From the NCBI RefSeq assembly GCF_019192735.1, contig NZ_JAHTKP010000032.1, positions 19,809 through 83,808 on the forward strand: a stretch of 64,000 bases of DNA, written 5' to 3'. Shown piece by piece: positions 34,617 to 42,675 of the stretch. The notes under the pieces are model-generated. The model searched no databases and was not told the origin of the DNA. It saw only the letters and a list, made by a program, of their open reading frames with translations. The DNA comes from Kitasatospora aureofaciens. GTDB taxonomy: Bacteria; Actinomycetota; Actinomycetes; Streptomycetales; Streptomycetaceae. Each line of letters starts with the position of its first letter. Position 1 is the first letter of the stretch. A program made the position numbers and the translations under genes.

Positions 34617-34928
34617 ATGGATGCCGACCTCGTCACCGCGTTGCGCGCACTCGCGAACCCGATGCGTCTGCAACTGCTGGTGTGGTTGCGCGAGCCCGAA
34701 CGCCACTTCCCGCTGGACGAGGCCATCGCCGACCCGTACGAGGTCGGCATCTGCGTCAGCCACCTCCAGGCCAAGGCCGGCCTCGCCCAGTCGACCGTCT
34801 CCGCCTACATGGCCGAACTCCAGCGCGCCGGACTCGTCCGCGCCACCCGGATCGGCAAGTGGACCCACTACCGCCGCGACGAGGCCCGCATCGCCGACCT
34901 CGTCGGCACCCTCGGCCGCACGCTCTGA
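34617..34928 (+). CDS. ArsR family transcriptional regulator
   Basis: The 103-residue winged-HTH protein shows LVTALRALANPMRLQLLVWL, a CVSHLQAKAGLAQSTVSAYM recognition region, and LVRATRIGKWTHYRRDEARI. A single Cys (Cys in GICVSHL) is present but no classical CxC metal site, so it may not sense metals. TACGCT lies seven bases before the ATG, suggesting a leaderless transcript. It is convergent with the methyltransferase gene. Confidence 0.9.
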   Translation: MDADLVTALRALANPMRLQLLVWLREPERHFPLDEAIADPYEVGICVSHLQAKAGLAQSTVSAYMAELQRAGLVRATRIGKWTHYRRDEARIADLVGTLGRTL

Positions 34929-34932
34929 ACCC

Positions 34933-34962
34933 CGGGTGCCACCGGCGTCCCGGCGGCACCCG
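34933..34962. terminator. Bidirectional terminator between ArsR and methyltransferase genes
   Basis: CGGGTGCC (34933-34940) pairs with GGCACCCG (34955-34962) between the two convergent stops. Confidence 0.65.
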
Positions 34963-34970
34963 AGGAGCAC

Positions 34971-35852
34971 TCAGGCGGGGAGGGCCCGGGCGGTGTGGAC
35001 GGTCATGGCGGACAGGAAGAACGCGTCCTGTCGGTGGAGGATGCCGGTGGGGGCGTGCTCGTCGAGGAGGGCGGCGAGGGTGGTCGCGTCCTCGGGGTCG
35101 AGATGGTCGGCGAGCTGGTCCCGCAGGCGGCTGAGTTGGGCGTGGAGGTGCTCGCGGGCGGGGCGGGCCAGCGGGGCCGGGTGGTCGACCAGGAAGGTGC
35201 GGGTGCCGGACGGGGTCAGGCCGGCCCGGCCGAGCATGGCCGTCCAGTCCTCCACCTCCTCGGTGGCGCCCGGGAGTTCGGCCCGCATCGTGCTGAAGCC
35301 GTCCTCGTGGGCCGCGTCGAGCCGGGCCTGGAAGCCGGGCCGGCCGAGGCCGAAGTCGCGCGGGAGGTAGCGCAGCGGCAGTCCGCGCTCCGCGACGGCG
35401 AGCAGGCCGCCGGGCCGCAGGCGGCCGGCCAGCGCAGTGAGGGCGGTCTGCTGGTCGCCGAGGTGGTGGATGGCGTTCGCGGACCAGATCAGGTCGGCCT
35501 CGCCCAGCTTGCCGAACTCATCGGGCAGGTCGGCCTGTTGGACGTTCAGCCGCCCGCCGGACCGGGTCCGGGCGCGCTCCAGCAGGGCCGCCGACTGGTC
35601 GACGGCAACCACCTCGGCGTCCGGGAAGACCTCGGCGAGCAGCCCGGCGATGACGCCCGGCCCGCTGCCGACGTCGAGCACCCGCCGGGCCTCGCCCCCG
35701 CCCGGCAGGTCGCGCAGCCACTGCGCGGCCGCGGTGACGGCGGGGGCGCGCAGTTCGGCCTCCCGTTCCAGGTGGGCGGCGAGGGCGTCCCAGTCGAAGT
35801 CGGCGGCAGGGACGTGGCCGTGGCCGTGGTGGTGGTGCTGGTGCTCGGACAT
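34971..35852 (-). CDS. SAM-dependent methyltransferase with His-rich N-terminus
   Basis: The 293-residue class-I methyltransferase has motif I in VLDVGSGPGVIAGLLAEVFP (about residues 58-77), motif II in VVAVDQSAALLERAR, and LRPGGLLAVAERG. The first 14 residues (MSEHQHHHHGHGHV) are His-rich and could bind metal. The substrate is unknown. Arsenite methyltransferase is unlikely because the conserved cysteines are missing. Confidence 0.9.
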   Translation of the reverse strand: MSEHQHHHHGHGHVPAADFDWDALAAHLEREAELRAPAVTAAAQWLRDLPGGGEARRVLDVGSGPGVIAGLLAEVFPDAEVVAVDQSAALLERARTRSGGRLNVQQADLPDEFGKLGEADLIWSANAIHHLGDQQTALTALAGRLRPGGLLAVAERGLPLRYLPRDFGLGRPGFQARLDAAHEDGFSTMRAELPGATEEVEDWTAMLGRAGLTPSGTRTFLVDHPAPLARPAREHLHAQLSRLRDQLADHLDPEDATTLAALLDEHAPTGILHRQDAFFLSAMTVHTARALPA

Positions 35853-36052
35853 GCAAGGTCTCCGATCGTGGGGACGGGACGGCGTGACGGAACGGCGTAC
35901 GGGAGGGAGCTTCCCCGCTCAGCTCCGAGGGCTTCGTGTTCGTCTCGCTCATGGCGGTCACACTCCACCGCCAGGCTGCGACCACCGCTACTGGAACGGC
36001 AAGCTTTGTTGCTGTTTCCGCAAACTGCTTCCCCGGGCCCACACACCAGGGC

Positions 36053-36979
36053 TCACCCGCCCGTCCGTCGCCAGTACGAGCGGGCGGCCACCGCCAGGGC
36101 CACGCCGTACACCGCGAACGCGCCGATGCCGATCCAGGCCACCAGCATCGCGTCCGTCGGGCTCGCGAACTCGCCCTTCCGGAGCGAGAACACGCCGACG
36201 GTGCACAGCATCAGGTAGCCGAGCCCGACCACCCCGTACGGCGCCAGCGTGCCCGCGCCCAGCAGGGCGGGGACGAGCGGCAGCCAGCGCGGGACGCGAC
36301 GGCCGCTCAGCGGCAGGGTCCACCGCGGGAAGACCTGCCCCCACGGGCGCACGAGACCCCAGAGCAGGAACACCCCGAGCGCGGCCAGCAGCGCGGTGCC
36401 GTCGATCCCCCAGGACTCCAGGGTGAGCCAGAGCCCGGAGGCGCCGTTGCGCTCGTTCCCGGCCCGCATCTCCGCGCCGCTCGCCCCGGCGAACGTGCCG
36501 CCGAACGCCCAGGTCAGCTTCATCGCCGCGTACGGGATGAAGGCCAAGGTCCCTGCAATGGCCGCGAGTTGCACCGAATCGGGAGCGGCAGAGGCACCGA
36601 CCGCCCGGACCGCATCAGGGCGCCGGACCCGGGCCGTCGCGACCAGCAGGACGGTACCCGCGGCCGCCAGCGCGCGCAGCACCGCGTTCGGCACGTTGTC
36701 CACGCCCTCGCCGAACAGCAGCGTGACCACGTCCATGAGCAGGCTGAACGCCGTCGCCGCCGCCAGCCCCGCGAGCCCCCACAGCACCGGCCGCAGCCCC
36801 GGCACCGGCCACCCCCGGGCCACCGCCACCCCGGCCGGCACCGCAGCCGCCCCCACCCCGGCGACCACCCACCCCAGCCAGGAGACACCGAACAGCGCCG
36901 TCCCGCTCATCGCGCAGCCCGCCCCGAACCCGGCATGGACGACTCCCCAGCCGGCCACTCCCCATCCGCTTCTCGTCAT
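36053..36979 (-). CDS. Multi-pass membrane protein of unknown function
   Basis: The 308-residue protein has about seven or eight hydrophobic helices (for example WLGWVVAGVGAAAVPAGVAV, LRALAAAGTVLLVATARV, TALLAALGVFLLWGLV, YLMLCTVGVFSLRK and AWIGIGAFAVYGVALAVAA). No transporter signature is recognised. GGAGG sits only one base before the ATG at 36979, so translation may start at the GTG seven codons later. It is divergent from the aldo/keto reductase. Confidence 0.78.
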   Translation of the reverse strand: MTRSGWGVAGWGVVHAGFGAGCAMSGTALFGVSWLGWVVAGVGAAAVPAGVAVARGWPVPGLRPVLWGLAGLAAATAFSLLMDVVTLLFGEGVDNVPNAVLRALAAAGTVLLVATARVRRPDAVRAVGASAAPDSVQLAAIAGTLAFIPYAAMKLTWAFGGTFAGASGAEMRAGNERNGASGLWLTLESWGIDGTALLAALGVFLLWGLVRPWGQVFPRWTLPLSGRRVPRWLPLVPALLGAGTLAPYGVVGLGYLMLCTVGVFSLRKGEFASPTDAMLVAWIGIGAFAVYGVALAVAARSYWRRTGG

Positions 36980-37061
36980 ACCTCCAGGCTCGCCCGCACA
37001 CCCTCGCCCCGGCCTCCGCCGCCGTGACGAACCCGCTCCCCCTGCCGGGGGATCCCGGCCC

Positions 37062-37092
37062 TTGCGCTGGAGTGCACTCCAACTCCTAGCCT
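37062..37092 (+). promoter_or_regulatory. MerR-type promoter/operator of the aldo/keto reductase gene
   Basis: TTGCGC (37062-37067) and TAGCCT (37087-37092) are separated by 19 bp, and the perfect 14-bp palindrome TGGAGTGCACTCCA (37068-37081) fills the spacer. Over-long 19-bp spacers holding a dyad are the hallmark of promoters activated by MerR-family proteins. No MerR gene is adjacent. Confidence 0.75.
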
Positions 37093-37136
37093 CTGAGCCG
37101 TCAGACGGACCACCCACCACCAGGGGGAGCACGACC

Positions 37137-38192
37137 ATGCGCTACCGCGTCCTCGGCGGCACCGGCATCGAAGTGAGCGCCTACTGCCTCGGCACCATGA
37201 TGTTCGGCGCGATCGGCAACCCCGACCACGACGACTGCATCCGGATCATCCACACCGCCCTCGACCGGGGCATCAACTTCGTGGACACCGCCGACATGTA
37301 CTCGGCCGGCGAGTCCGAGGAGATCGTCGGCAAGGCGCTCGCCGCCCGCGGCGACCGGGACGAGATCGTGCTGGCCACCAAGGTGCACTTCCCGATGGGC
37401 GAGGGCCGCAACCGGGGCGGCAACTCGCGACGCTGGATCGTCCGGGAGGTCGAGGAGAGCCTGCGGCGGCTGCAGACCGACCGGATCGACCTCTACCAGG
37501 TGCACCGGCCGGACCACACCACCGACATCGAGGAGACCCTCTCCACCCTCGACGACCTCGTCCGGGCCGGCAAGATCCGCGCCTTCGGCTGCTCCACCTT
37601 CCCCGCCGAGCAGATCGTCGAGGCGCACCACGTCGCCGAACGCCGCGGCCTGCCGCGCTTCCGCACCGAGCAGCCGCCGTACTCGCTGCTCGCCCGCGGC
37701 ATCGAGGCGAACGTGCTGCCCGTCGTCCAGCAGCTCGGCATGGGCGCGCTGACCTGGAGCCCGCTCGCCTCCGGCTTCCTCACCGGCCGCTACCGCAAGG
37801 GCCGTCCGATCGACCTCACCGCCGGCCGCGCCGCCATCAACCCGGCCCGCTTCGACCCGGAGCTGGCGCTCACCGCCACCAAGCTGGAGGCCGTCGAGGC
37901 CTTCACCGCGCTCGCCGAGGAGCTCGGCCGCACGCTCCCCGAGCTGGCCGTCGCCTTCCCGCCGGCCCACCCGGCCGTCACCTCGGTGATCCTCGGCCCG
38001 CGCACGATGGAGCAGCTCGAAGCGGCGCTCAAGGGCGCCGACCTCGTCCTCGACGACGCCACCCTCGACCGCATCGACGCCATCGTCCCGCCCGGCACCA
38101 ACGTGTACCAGCCCGACGGCGTCTGGCAGCCCCCGGCGCTCACCACCCCCGCCCTCCGCCGCCGGCCCGCCTCGGACCGTTCCGCGAGCTGA
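37137..38192 (+). CDS. Aldo/keto reductase
   Basis: The 351-residue NADPH-dependent reductase has the catalytic tetrad visible as Asp in NFVDTADMYS, Tyr in DMYSAGES, Lys in VLATKVHF, and His in YQVHRPDHTT. Later segments AFGCSTFPAEQ and WSPLASGFLTGRY are typical. AGGGGGAG precedes the ATG. A MerR-type promoter lies upstream, so it may respond to a chemical stress or effector. The carbonyl substrate is unknown. Confidence 0.93.
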   Translation: MRYRVLGGTGIEVSAYCLGTMMFGAIGNPDHDDCIRIIHTALDRGINFVDTADMYSAGESEEIVGKALAARGDRDEIVLATKVHFPMGEGRNRGGNSRRWIVREVEESLRRLQTDRIDLYQVHRPDHTTDIEETLSTLDDLVRAGKIRAFGCSTFPAEQIVEAHHVAERRGLPRFRTEQPPYSLLARGIEANVLPVVQQLGMGALTWSPLASGFLTGRYRKGRPIDLTAGRAAINPARFDPELALTATKLEAVEAFTALAEELGRTLPELAVAFPPAHPAVTSVILGPRTMEQLEAALKGADLVLDDATLDRIDAIVPPGTNVYQPDGVWQPPALTTPALRRRPASDRSAS

Positions 38193-38260
38193 CGGCTCGG
38201 CGAGCTGACGCCAAAGCGACGCCTGCGGGGAGCCACCAGCGGCTCCCCGCAGGCCAGTTA

Positions 38261-38830
38261 CTACTCCCTCGGTGCGGCGAAGCACTGCACCACGACGCTG
38301 CGGCCCCCGCTCCACTGCTGGTCCACACTGCCCAGCCACGTCCAGCCGAGGCGCCGGTAGCAGGCCACCGCCCCCGTGTCGGTGGCTAGCACGTCGAGGA
38401 CGGGATGCAGGCCGAGGGCCCGCGCGTGCGTCAGCGCGTTCGCCATCAGGCGCGCGCCGATGCCGTGGCCGCGCGCGGCGGGGGCGACGTAGAGCCGGCT
38501 GATCACGGCGGTCAGTTCCGGCCGCGCCCCGGTGCGGCGGCTCCACAGAAGGGGAGCGACGTCTCCGGGCGTGCTGCGCGCGAGGCCGATGTGCCCGGCG
38601 GGGCGGCCGTCCAGCTCGGCCACCCAGGCGGCGAGGAGGCCGTCGGGCGTGAGCCAGTCGGCGGGCCGGTCGGGCCAGTCGGTGGGGTAGCCGTCGGCGG
38701 TGTGGACGTCGTCGAGCAGCCGGACGCAGTCGGCGAGGTCGGTCACGCGGCGCCGGCGGACGGACACCCCTGCCCCGGCCTGCCGTGAACCGGACGCGAC
38801 GACGTTGGCGCGTTCTTCAAGGTCAGCCAT
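38261..38830 (-). CDS. GNAT family N-acetyltransferase
   Basis: The 189-residue protein shows the GNAT core: SVRRRRVTDLADCVRLL, ISRLYVAPAARGHGIGARLM (acetyl-CoA loop RGHGIG) and a C-terminal VACYRRLGWTWLGSV. TAACGT lies six bases before the ATG, suggesting a leaderless transcript. It is convergent with the aldo/keto reductase and 23 bp downstream of the imine-reductase-like gene. Confidence 0.9.
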   Translation of the reverse strand: MADLEERANVVASGSRQAGAGVSVRRRRVTDLADCVRLLDDVHTADGYPTDWPDRPADWLTPDGLLAAWVAELDGRPAGHIGLARSTPGDVAPLLWSRRTGARPELTAVISRLYVAPAARGHGIGARLMANALTHARALGLHPVLDVLATDTGAVACYRRLGWTWLGSVDQQWSGGRSVVVQCFAAPRE

Positions 38831-38853
38831 GCCGGTACGTTACCGGCCGGGCC

Positions 38854-39750
38854 TCACCGACGCAGCAGGTCGACGACGCCGGTCAGGTCCTCGTCCCCGC
38901 CGCCGATCGCGAGGCGGCGCTCCATCAACCGAAAGTACGGCGCGAGCAGTTCGTCGCTCACCCCCTGCTCCTCGGCCGTGCGCAGCAGCGTCTGCCGGCC
39001 CGCCACCTGCATCGCCAGGTTCGACACCACGTCCTTGGTGTAGTCCCCGCTCTCCAGCTGCTCGGCGGTCTTCGCGATGGACCCGCTCATCGCGGTGACC
39101 CAACTCCCCAGCAGCGGAGCCAGATCGCCCGGCGCGACCGCCTCCTCGCGGATCAGCGCGAACGCGTGCGCGACCCCGGCGAACATCCCGTACATCGCGC
39201 TGAGCAGCGCCACGTCGTGCAGCGCCGCGTACCCGGCGTCCGCGCCGACGTAGCGGGCGCCGGCCGGGACGGCAAGGACCGCCCGGTGCTCGTCGAACAG
39301 ATCGGCCGAGCCGCTGTAGAACACGTACGGCCCGGCGGCCGGGACGCCGATCATCGGCGGGACGGCCATGATCCCGCCGTCCAGGTAGCGGGCGCCGCGT
39401 TCTGCGGCCCAGGCGGCGCGGGCACGGGCCTGGGCGGGGGTGCCGGTGACGAGGTTGACGACGTCCTTGCCCGCGAGGTCGGCGCCGGCGAGCGTCTCCT
39501 CGACGGACGCGTCGTCGAGGAGGCAGACGACCACCAGACGGTTGGCCGCGACGGCCTCGGCGGCGACGGCGGCAACGGCCGCGCCTTCGGCGGCGAACGC
39601 GTCGGCGCGGGCGGGGGTACGGTTCCAGACGGTCAGCGGGTGCCCGGCGGCGAGCCAGGTCCGGGCGAGGGCGGCGCCCATCGCGCCGAGGCCGAGGAGT
39701 GTGACGGGGGTCTTCTCAACTGCGGTCTTCTCAACTGCGTGCTGTGCCAT
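38854..39750 (-). CDS. NAD(P)-dependent imine-reductase-like oxidoreductase
   Basis: The 298-residue protein has a Rossmann motif VTLLGLGAMGAALARTWLAA, WNRTPARADAFAAEGA, and a helical C-terminal domain with AALHDVALLSAMYGMFAG, the long-helix segment typical of imine reductases. It may reduce cyclic imines. The N-terminus carries a duplicated AVEKT from a perfect 15-bp tandem repeat at 39710-39739. It is divergent from an HxlR regulator across a palindromic operator. Confidence 0.87.
   Translation of the reverse strand: MAQHAVEKTAVEKTPVTLLGLGAMGAALARTWLAAGHPLTVWNRTPARADAFAAEGAAVAAVAAEAVAANRLVVVCLLDDASVEETLAGADLAGKDVVNLVTGTPAQARARAAWAAERGARYLDGGIMAVPPMIGVPAAGPYVFYSGSADLFDEHRAVLAVPAGARYVGADAGYAALHDVALLSAMYGMFAGVAHAFALIREEAVAPGDLAPLLGSWVTAMSGSIAKTAEQLESGDYTKDVVSNLAMQVAGRQTLLRTAEEQGVSDELLAPYFRLMERRLAIGGGDEDLTGVVDLLRR
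39710..39739. repeat. 15-bp tandem repeat in the N-terminal coding region
   Basis: GTCTTCTCAACTGCG occurs twice without a gap. It duplicates five codons in frame near the start of the imine-reductase-like gene. Confidence 0.95.
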
Positions 39751-39786
39751 GCCGATCAGCCTCGTCCGGGCCCCGCGGACGATCAA

Positions 39787-39812
39787 GTACGCACTTCGAA
39801 GTGGGTGGTTAC
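39787..39812. promoter_or_regulatory. Operator-like palindrome between imine reductase and hxlR-like genes
   Basis: CACTTCGAAGTG (39792-39803) is a perfect 12-bp palindrome, flanked by outer half-sites GTAC and GGTTAC. It lies between the divergent genes and is a good candidate site for the HxlR protein. Confidence 0.7.
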
Positions 39813-39846
39813 CCTGGGGTGAGCGACGAGGTCGGGAGGGGTGGCG

Positions 39847-40197
39847 ATGGCGACCGTGCCGAGGCCGGGGGCGTACGTCTGCGGGATCGACGCCGCGATG
39901 GCCGTGATCGGCGGCAAGTGGAAGGTGCTGATCCTGTGGGCGCTGGGCGAGCGCCCGGGCTGCCGGTTCGGCGAGCTGCGCCGGCTGGTGCCGGGGATCA
40001 CCGAGAAGGTGCTGGCCGCCCACCTGCGCGAACTGGAGGCGGACGGCATCGTGCACCGCGAGGCCTTCGACGAGGTGCCGCCCCGGGTGGAGTACACGCT
40101 GACGGAGGCGGGGGCGCAGCTCAACGCGGCGCTGGCCCCGCTCGGCGCGTGGGGGCGGGAGCACGTCCTGGGCGGGACGGCCCCGCACCCCGTGTAG
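39847..40197 (+). CDS. HxlR family transcriptional regulator
   Basis: The 116-residue winged-HTH protein shows AMAVIGGKWKVLILWAL, FGELRRLVPGITEKVLAAHL and VEYTLTEAGAQLNAAL. An N-terminal Cys (AYVCGID) matches the redox- or electrophile-sensing Cys found in many HxlR proteins. The ATG at 39847 is preferred over the GTG at 39841 because GGGAGG is then seven bases upstream. It probably regulates the divergent imine-reductase-like gene. Confidence 0.92.
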   Translation: MATVPRPGAYVCGIDAAMAVIGGKWKVLILWALGERPGCRFGELRRLVPGITEKVLAAHLRELEADGIVHREAFDEVPPRVEYTLTEAGAQLNAALAPLGAWGREHVLGGTAPHPV

Positions 40198-40231
40198 CAG
40201 CGGTCGTCGGTCGTGGGCGTTGAATACGCCC

Positions 40232-40762
40232 ATGCGCCCCGACACCTCCGCGATCGTCCCCGCCGAACGCCTCGACCTCGTCCCGATCGGGCCCGAGCAC
40301 GCCGAGGAGATGGCCGCCGCCCTCGCCGACCCCGCCCTGCACGCCTTCATCGGTGGCACCCCGGCCACCGCCGAAGCGCTGCACACCCGCTACACCCGGC
40401 TCGCCGCCGGCTCCCCGGGCCCTGCCGAGGCCTGGGGCAACTGGGCGCTGCGGCTGCGCGCCGACGGCCGCCTGGCCGGCTACGTCCAGGCCACGATCCG
40501 CCCGGAGGCCGCCGAGCTGGCCTGGGTGGTCGGCACGCCGTGGCAGGGCCGCGGCCTGGCCGTCGAGGCCGCCCGCGCCCTGCTCGGCCACCTCACCGCC
40601 GCCGGGGTCACCATCGTGACGGCCCACATCCACCCCGACCACCACGCCTCGGCCGCCGTCGCCCGCGCCCTCGGCCTCGCCCCCACCGACGAACAGCAGG
40701 ACGGCGAAACCCGCTGGCACGCGCGCATCGACGCACCCCGGAATGCCTCCCCCACCCGATGA
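40232..40762 (+). CDS. GNAT family N-acetyltransferase
   Basis: The 176-residue protein shows RLDLVPIGPEHAEEMAAALA, LAWVVGTPWQGRGLAVEAAR (acetyl-CoA loop) and HHASAAVARALGLAPTDEQ. Substrate unknown. The ATG at 40232 directly follows a small hairpin (GGGCGTTGAATACGCCC, 40213-40229) and has no clear ribosome site. Confidence 0.88.
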   Translation: MRPDTSAIVPAERLDLVPIGPEHAEEMAAALADPALHAFIGGTPATAEALHTRYTRLAAGSPGPAEAWGNWALRLRADGRLAGYVQATIRPEAAELAWVVGTPWQGRGLAVEAARALLGHLTAAGVTIVTAHIHPDHHASAAVARALGLAPTDEQQDGETRWHARIDAPRNASPTR

Positions 40763-40776
40763 GGTTGGATACAGGC

Positions 40777-42606
40777 ATGGCATCTCGTGCACGTGTACGC
40801 GCCCCCGAGCTGGTCGGCGCAGGCGGCTGGCTGAACACCGGCGGCAAGGAGCTCACCCTCGCCGACTTCCGGGGCAAGATCACCGTCCTGGACTTCTGGA
40901 CCTTCTGCTGCATCAACTGCCTGCACGTCCTCGACGAGCTGCGCGAGCTGGAGGAGAAGCACCGCGACACCGTGGTGATCGTCGGCGTGCACTCCCCCAA
41001 GTTCGTGCACGAGGCCGACCACCAGGCCGTCGTGGACGCCGTCGCCCGGTACGAGGTGCACCACCCGGTGCTGGACGACCCGGCGCTGGCCACCTGGAAG
41101 CAGTACGCGGTGCGCGCCTGGCCGACGCTGGTGGTGATCGACCCCGAGGGCTACGTGGTCGCCCAGCACGCGGGCGAGGGGCACGCGCACGCGATCGCCC
41201 GGCTGGTCGAGGAGCTGGAGGCGGAGCACGCCGCCAAGGGCACGCTGCGCCGCGGCGACGGCCCGTACGTGGCGCCGGAGCCGACCGCCGGGGACCTCAA
41301 GTTCCCCGGCAAGGCGGTCCGCCTCGCGAACGGCCACTTCCTGGTCGCCGACTCCGGCCACCACTCGCTGGTCGAACTGGCCGAGGACGGCGAGACGGTG
41401 GTCCGCCGGATCGGCGACGGGCAGCGCGGCCTGGTGGACGGCACCAGCCCCCGGTTCAGCGAGCCGCAGGGCCTCGCGCTGCTGCCCGAGGGCCACGACC
41501 ACGACGTGATCGTCGCCGACACCGTCAACCACGCGCTGCGCGGCGTCCGGCTGGCCGACGGCAGCGTCACCACCCTGGCCGGCACCGGCCGCCAGTGGTG
41601 GCAGGGCTCGGCCACCGAGGGCCCGGCCCGCGAAGTGGACCTCTCCTCGCCGTGGGACGTCGCCTGGTTCGACGGCGCGGTGTGGATCGCCATGGCCGGC
41701 GTGCACCAGCTGTGGGCGTACGACCCGGCGGCCGGCACGGTCGGCGTCGCGGCCGGCACCACCAACGAGGGCCTGGTGGACGGTCCGGCCGGCGAGGCCT
41801 GGTTCGCCCAGCCGTCCGGCCTGGCGGTCTCGGCGGACGGTGAGCGGCTCTGGGTCGCCGACTCGGAGACCTCCGCGCTGCGTTGGCTCAGTCGATCAGA
41901 AGGGGCACGTGAAACGAAGACGGTCCACACCGCCGTCGGCACCGGCCTGTTCGACTTCGGCCACCGCGACGGCGCGGCCGGGCAGGCGCTGCTCCAGCAC
42001 CCGCTGGGCGTCACCGTGCTGCCGGACGGCTCGGTGGCCGTCAGCGACACCTACAACCACGCGCTGCGCCGCTTCGACCCGGCGAGCGGCGAGGTCACCA
42101 CGCTGGCCACCGACCTGCGCGAGCCCTCCGGGGCCGTCCTGGTGGACGGCGACATCGTGGTGGTCGAGTCGGCCCGGCACCGGCTGACCAGGCTACGGCT
42201 GCCCGAGGAGGCCGTACGGGTCGAGTCGGTCGCGCACCGCACCCAGCGGGCGGCCACCGAGGTCGCGCCGGGCGCGCTCCGGCTGGACGTGGTGTTCTCC
42301 GCGCCGAGCGGCCAGAAGCTGGACGAGCGGTACGGCCCGTCCACCCGGCTGCTGGTCAGCGCCACCCCGCCCGAGCTGCTGGTCTCCGGCGCGGGCGCGG
42401 ACACCGACCTCTCCCGCGAGCTGGTCCTGTCCGACGGGATCGCCGAGGGCGTGCTGCACGTCTCGGCGATGGCCGCGTCCTGCGACGACGACCCGGAGAT
42501 CGAGTTCCCGGCCTGCCACGTGCACCAGCAGGACTGGGGCGTGCCGGTGAAGCTGGTCGCCGGCGGCGCCGACCGGCTGCCGCTGGTGCTCGCCGGCATG
42601 GAGTAG
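40777..42606 (+). CDS. Thioredoxin-like/NHL-repeat protein (NHLRC2-like)
   Basis: The 609-residue cytoplasmic protein has a thioredoxin-like domain at residues ~15-150 with the redox motif in LDFWTFCCINCLHVLDELRE. An NHL beta-propeller follows at ~170-480, with repeats such as NGHFLVADSGHHSLVEL, HDVIVADTVNHALRGV and GSVAVSDTYNHALRRF. A beta-rich C-terminal domain completes it. This layout matches the NHLRC2 family, conserved from bacteria to humans and of unclear biochemical role. The ATG at 40777 lies 14 bp after the preceding GNAT stop, so the two may form an operon. Confidence 0.93.
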   Translation: MASRARVRAPELVGAGGWLNTGGKELTLADFRGKITVLDFWTFCCINCLHVLDELRELEEKHRDTVVIVGVHSPKFVHEADHQAVVDAVARYEVHHPVLDDPALATWKQYAVRAWPTLVVIDPEGYVVAQHAGEGHAHAIARLVEELEAEHAAKGTLRRGDGPYVAPEPTAGDLKFPGKAVRLANGHFLVADSGHHSLVELAEDGETVVRRIGDGQRGLVDGTSPRFSEPQGLALLPEGHDHDVIVADTVNHALRGVRLADGSVTTLAGTGRQWWQGSATEGPAREVDLSSPWDVAWFDGAVWIAMAGVHQLWAYDPAAGTVGVAAGTTNEGLVDGPAGEAWFAQPSGLAVSADGERLWVADSETSALRWLSRSEGARETKTVHTAVGTGLFDFGHRDGAAGQALLQHPLGVTVLPDGSVAVSDTYNHALRRFDPASGEVTTLATDLREPSGAVLVDGDIVVVESARHRLTRLRLPEEAVRVESVAHRTQRAATEVAPGALRLDVVFSAPSGQKLDERYGPSTRLLVSATPPELLVSGAGADTDLSRELVLSDGIAEGVLHVSAMAASCDDDPEIEFPACHVHQQDWGVPVKLVAGGADRLPLVLAGME

Positions 42607-42614
42607 CCGAACGC

Positions 42615-42651
42615 CAGGGGCCCGGCGCAACGATCGTCCGCCGGGCCCCTG
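42615..42651. terminator. Terminator between NHL protein and M18 peptidase genes
   Basis: CAGGGGCCCGGCG (42615-42627) pairs perfectly with 42639-42651 between convergent genes. Confidence 0.85.
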
Positions 42652-42675
42652 TCCGTCTTCTCGCTCAGCCCGTGC

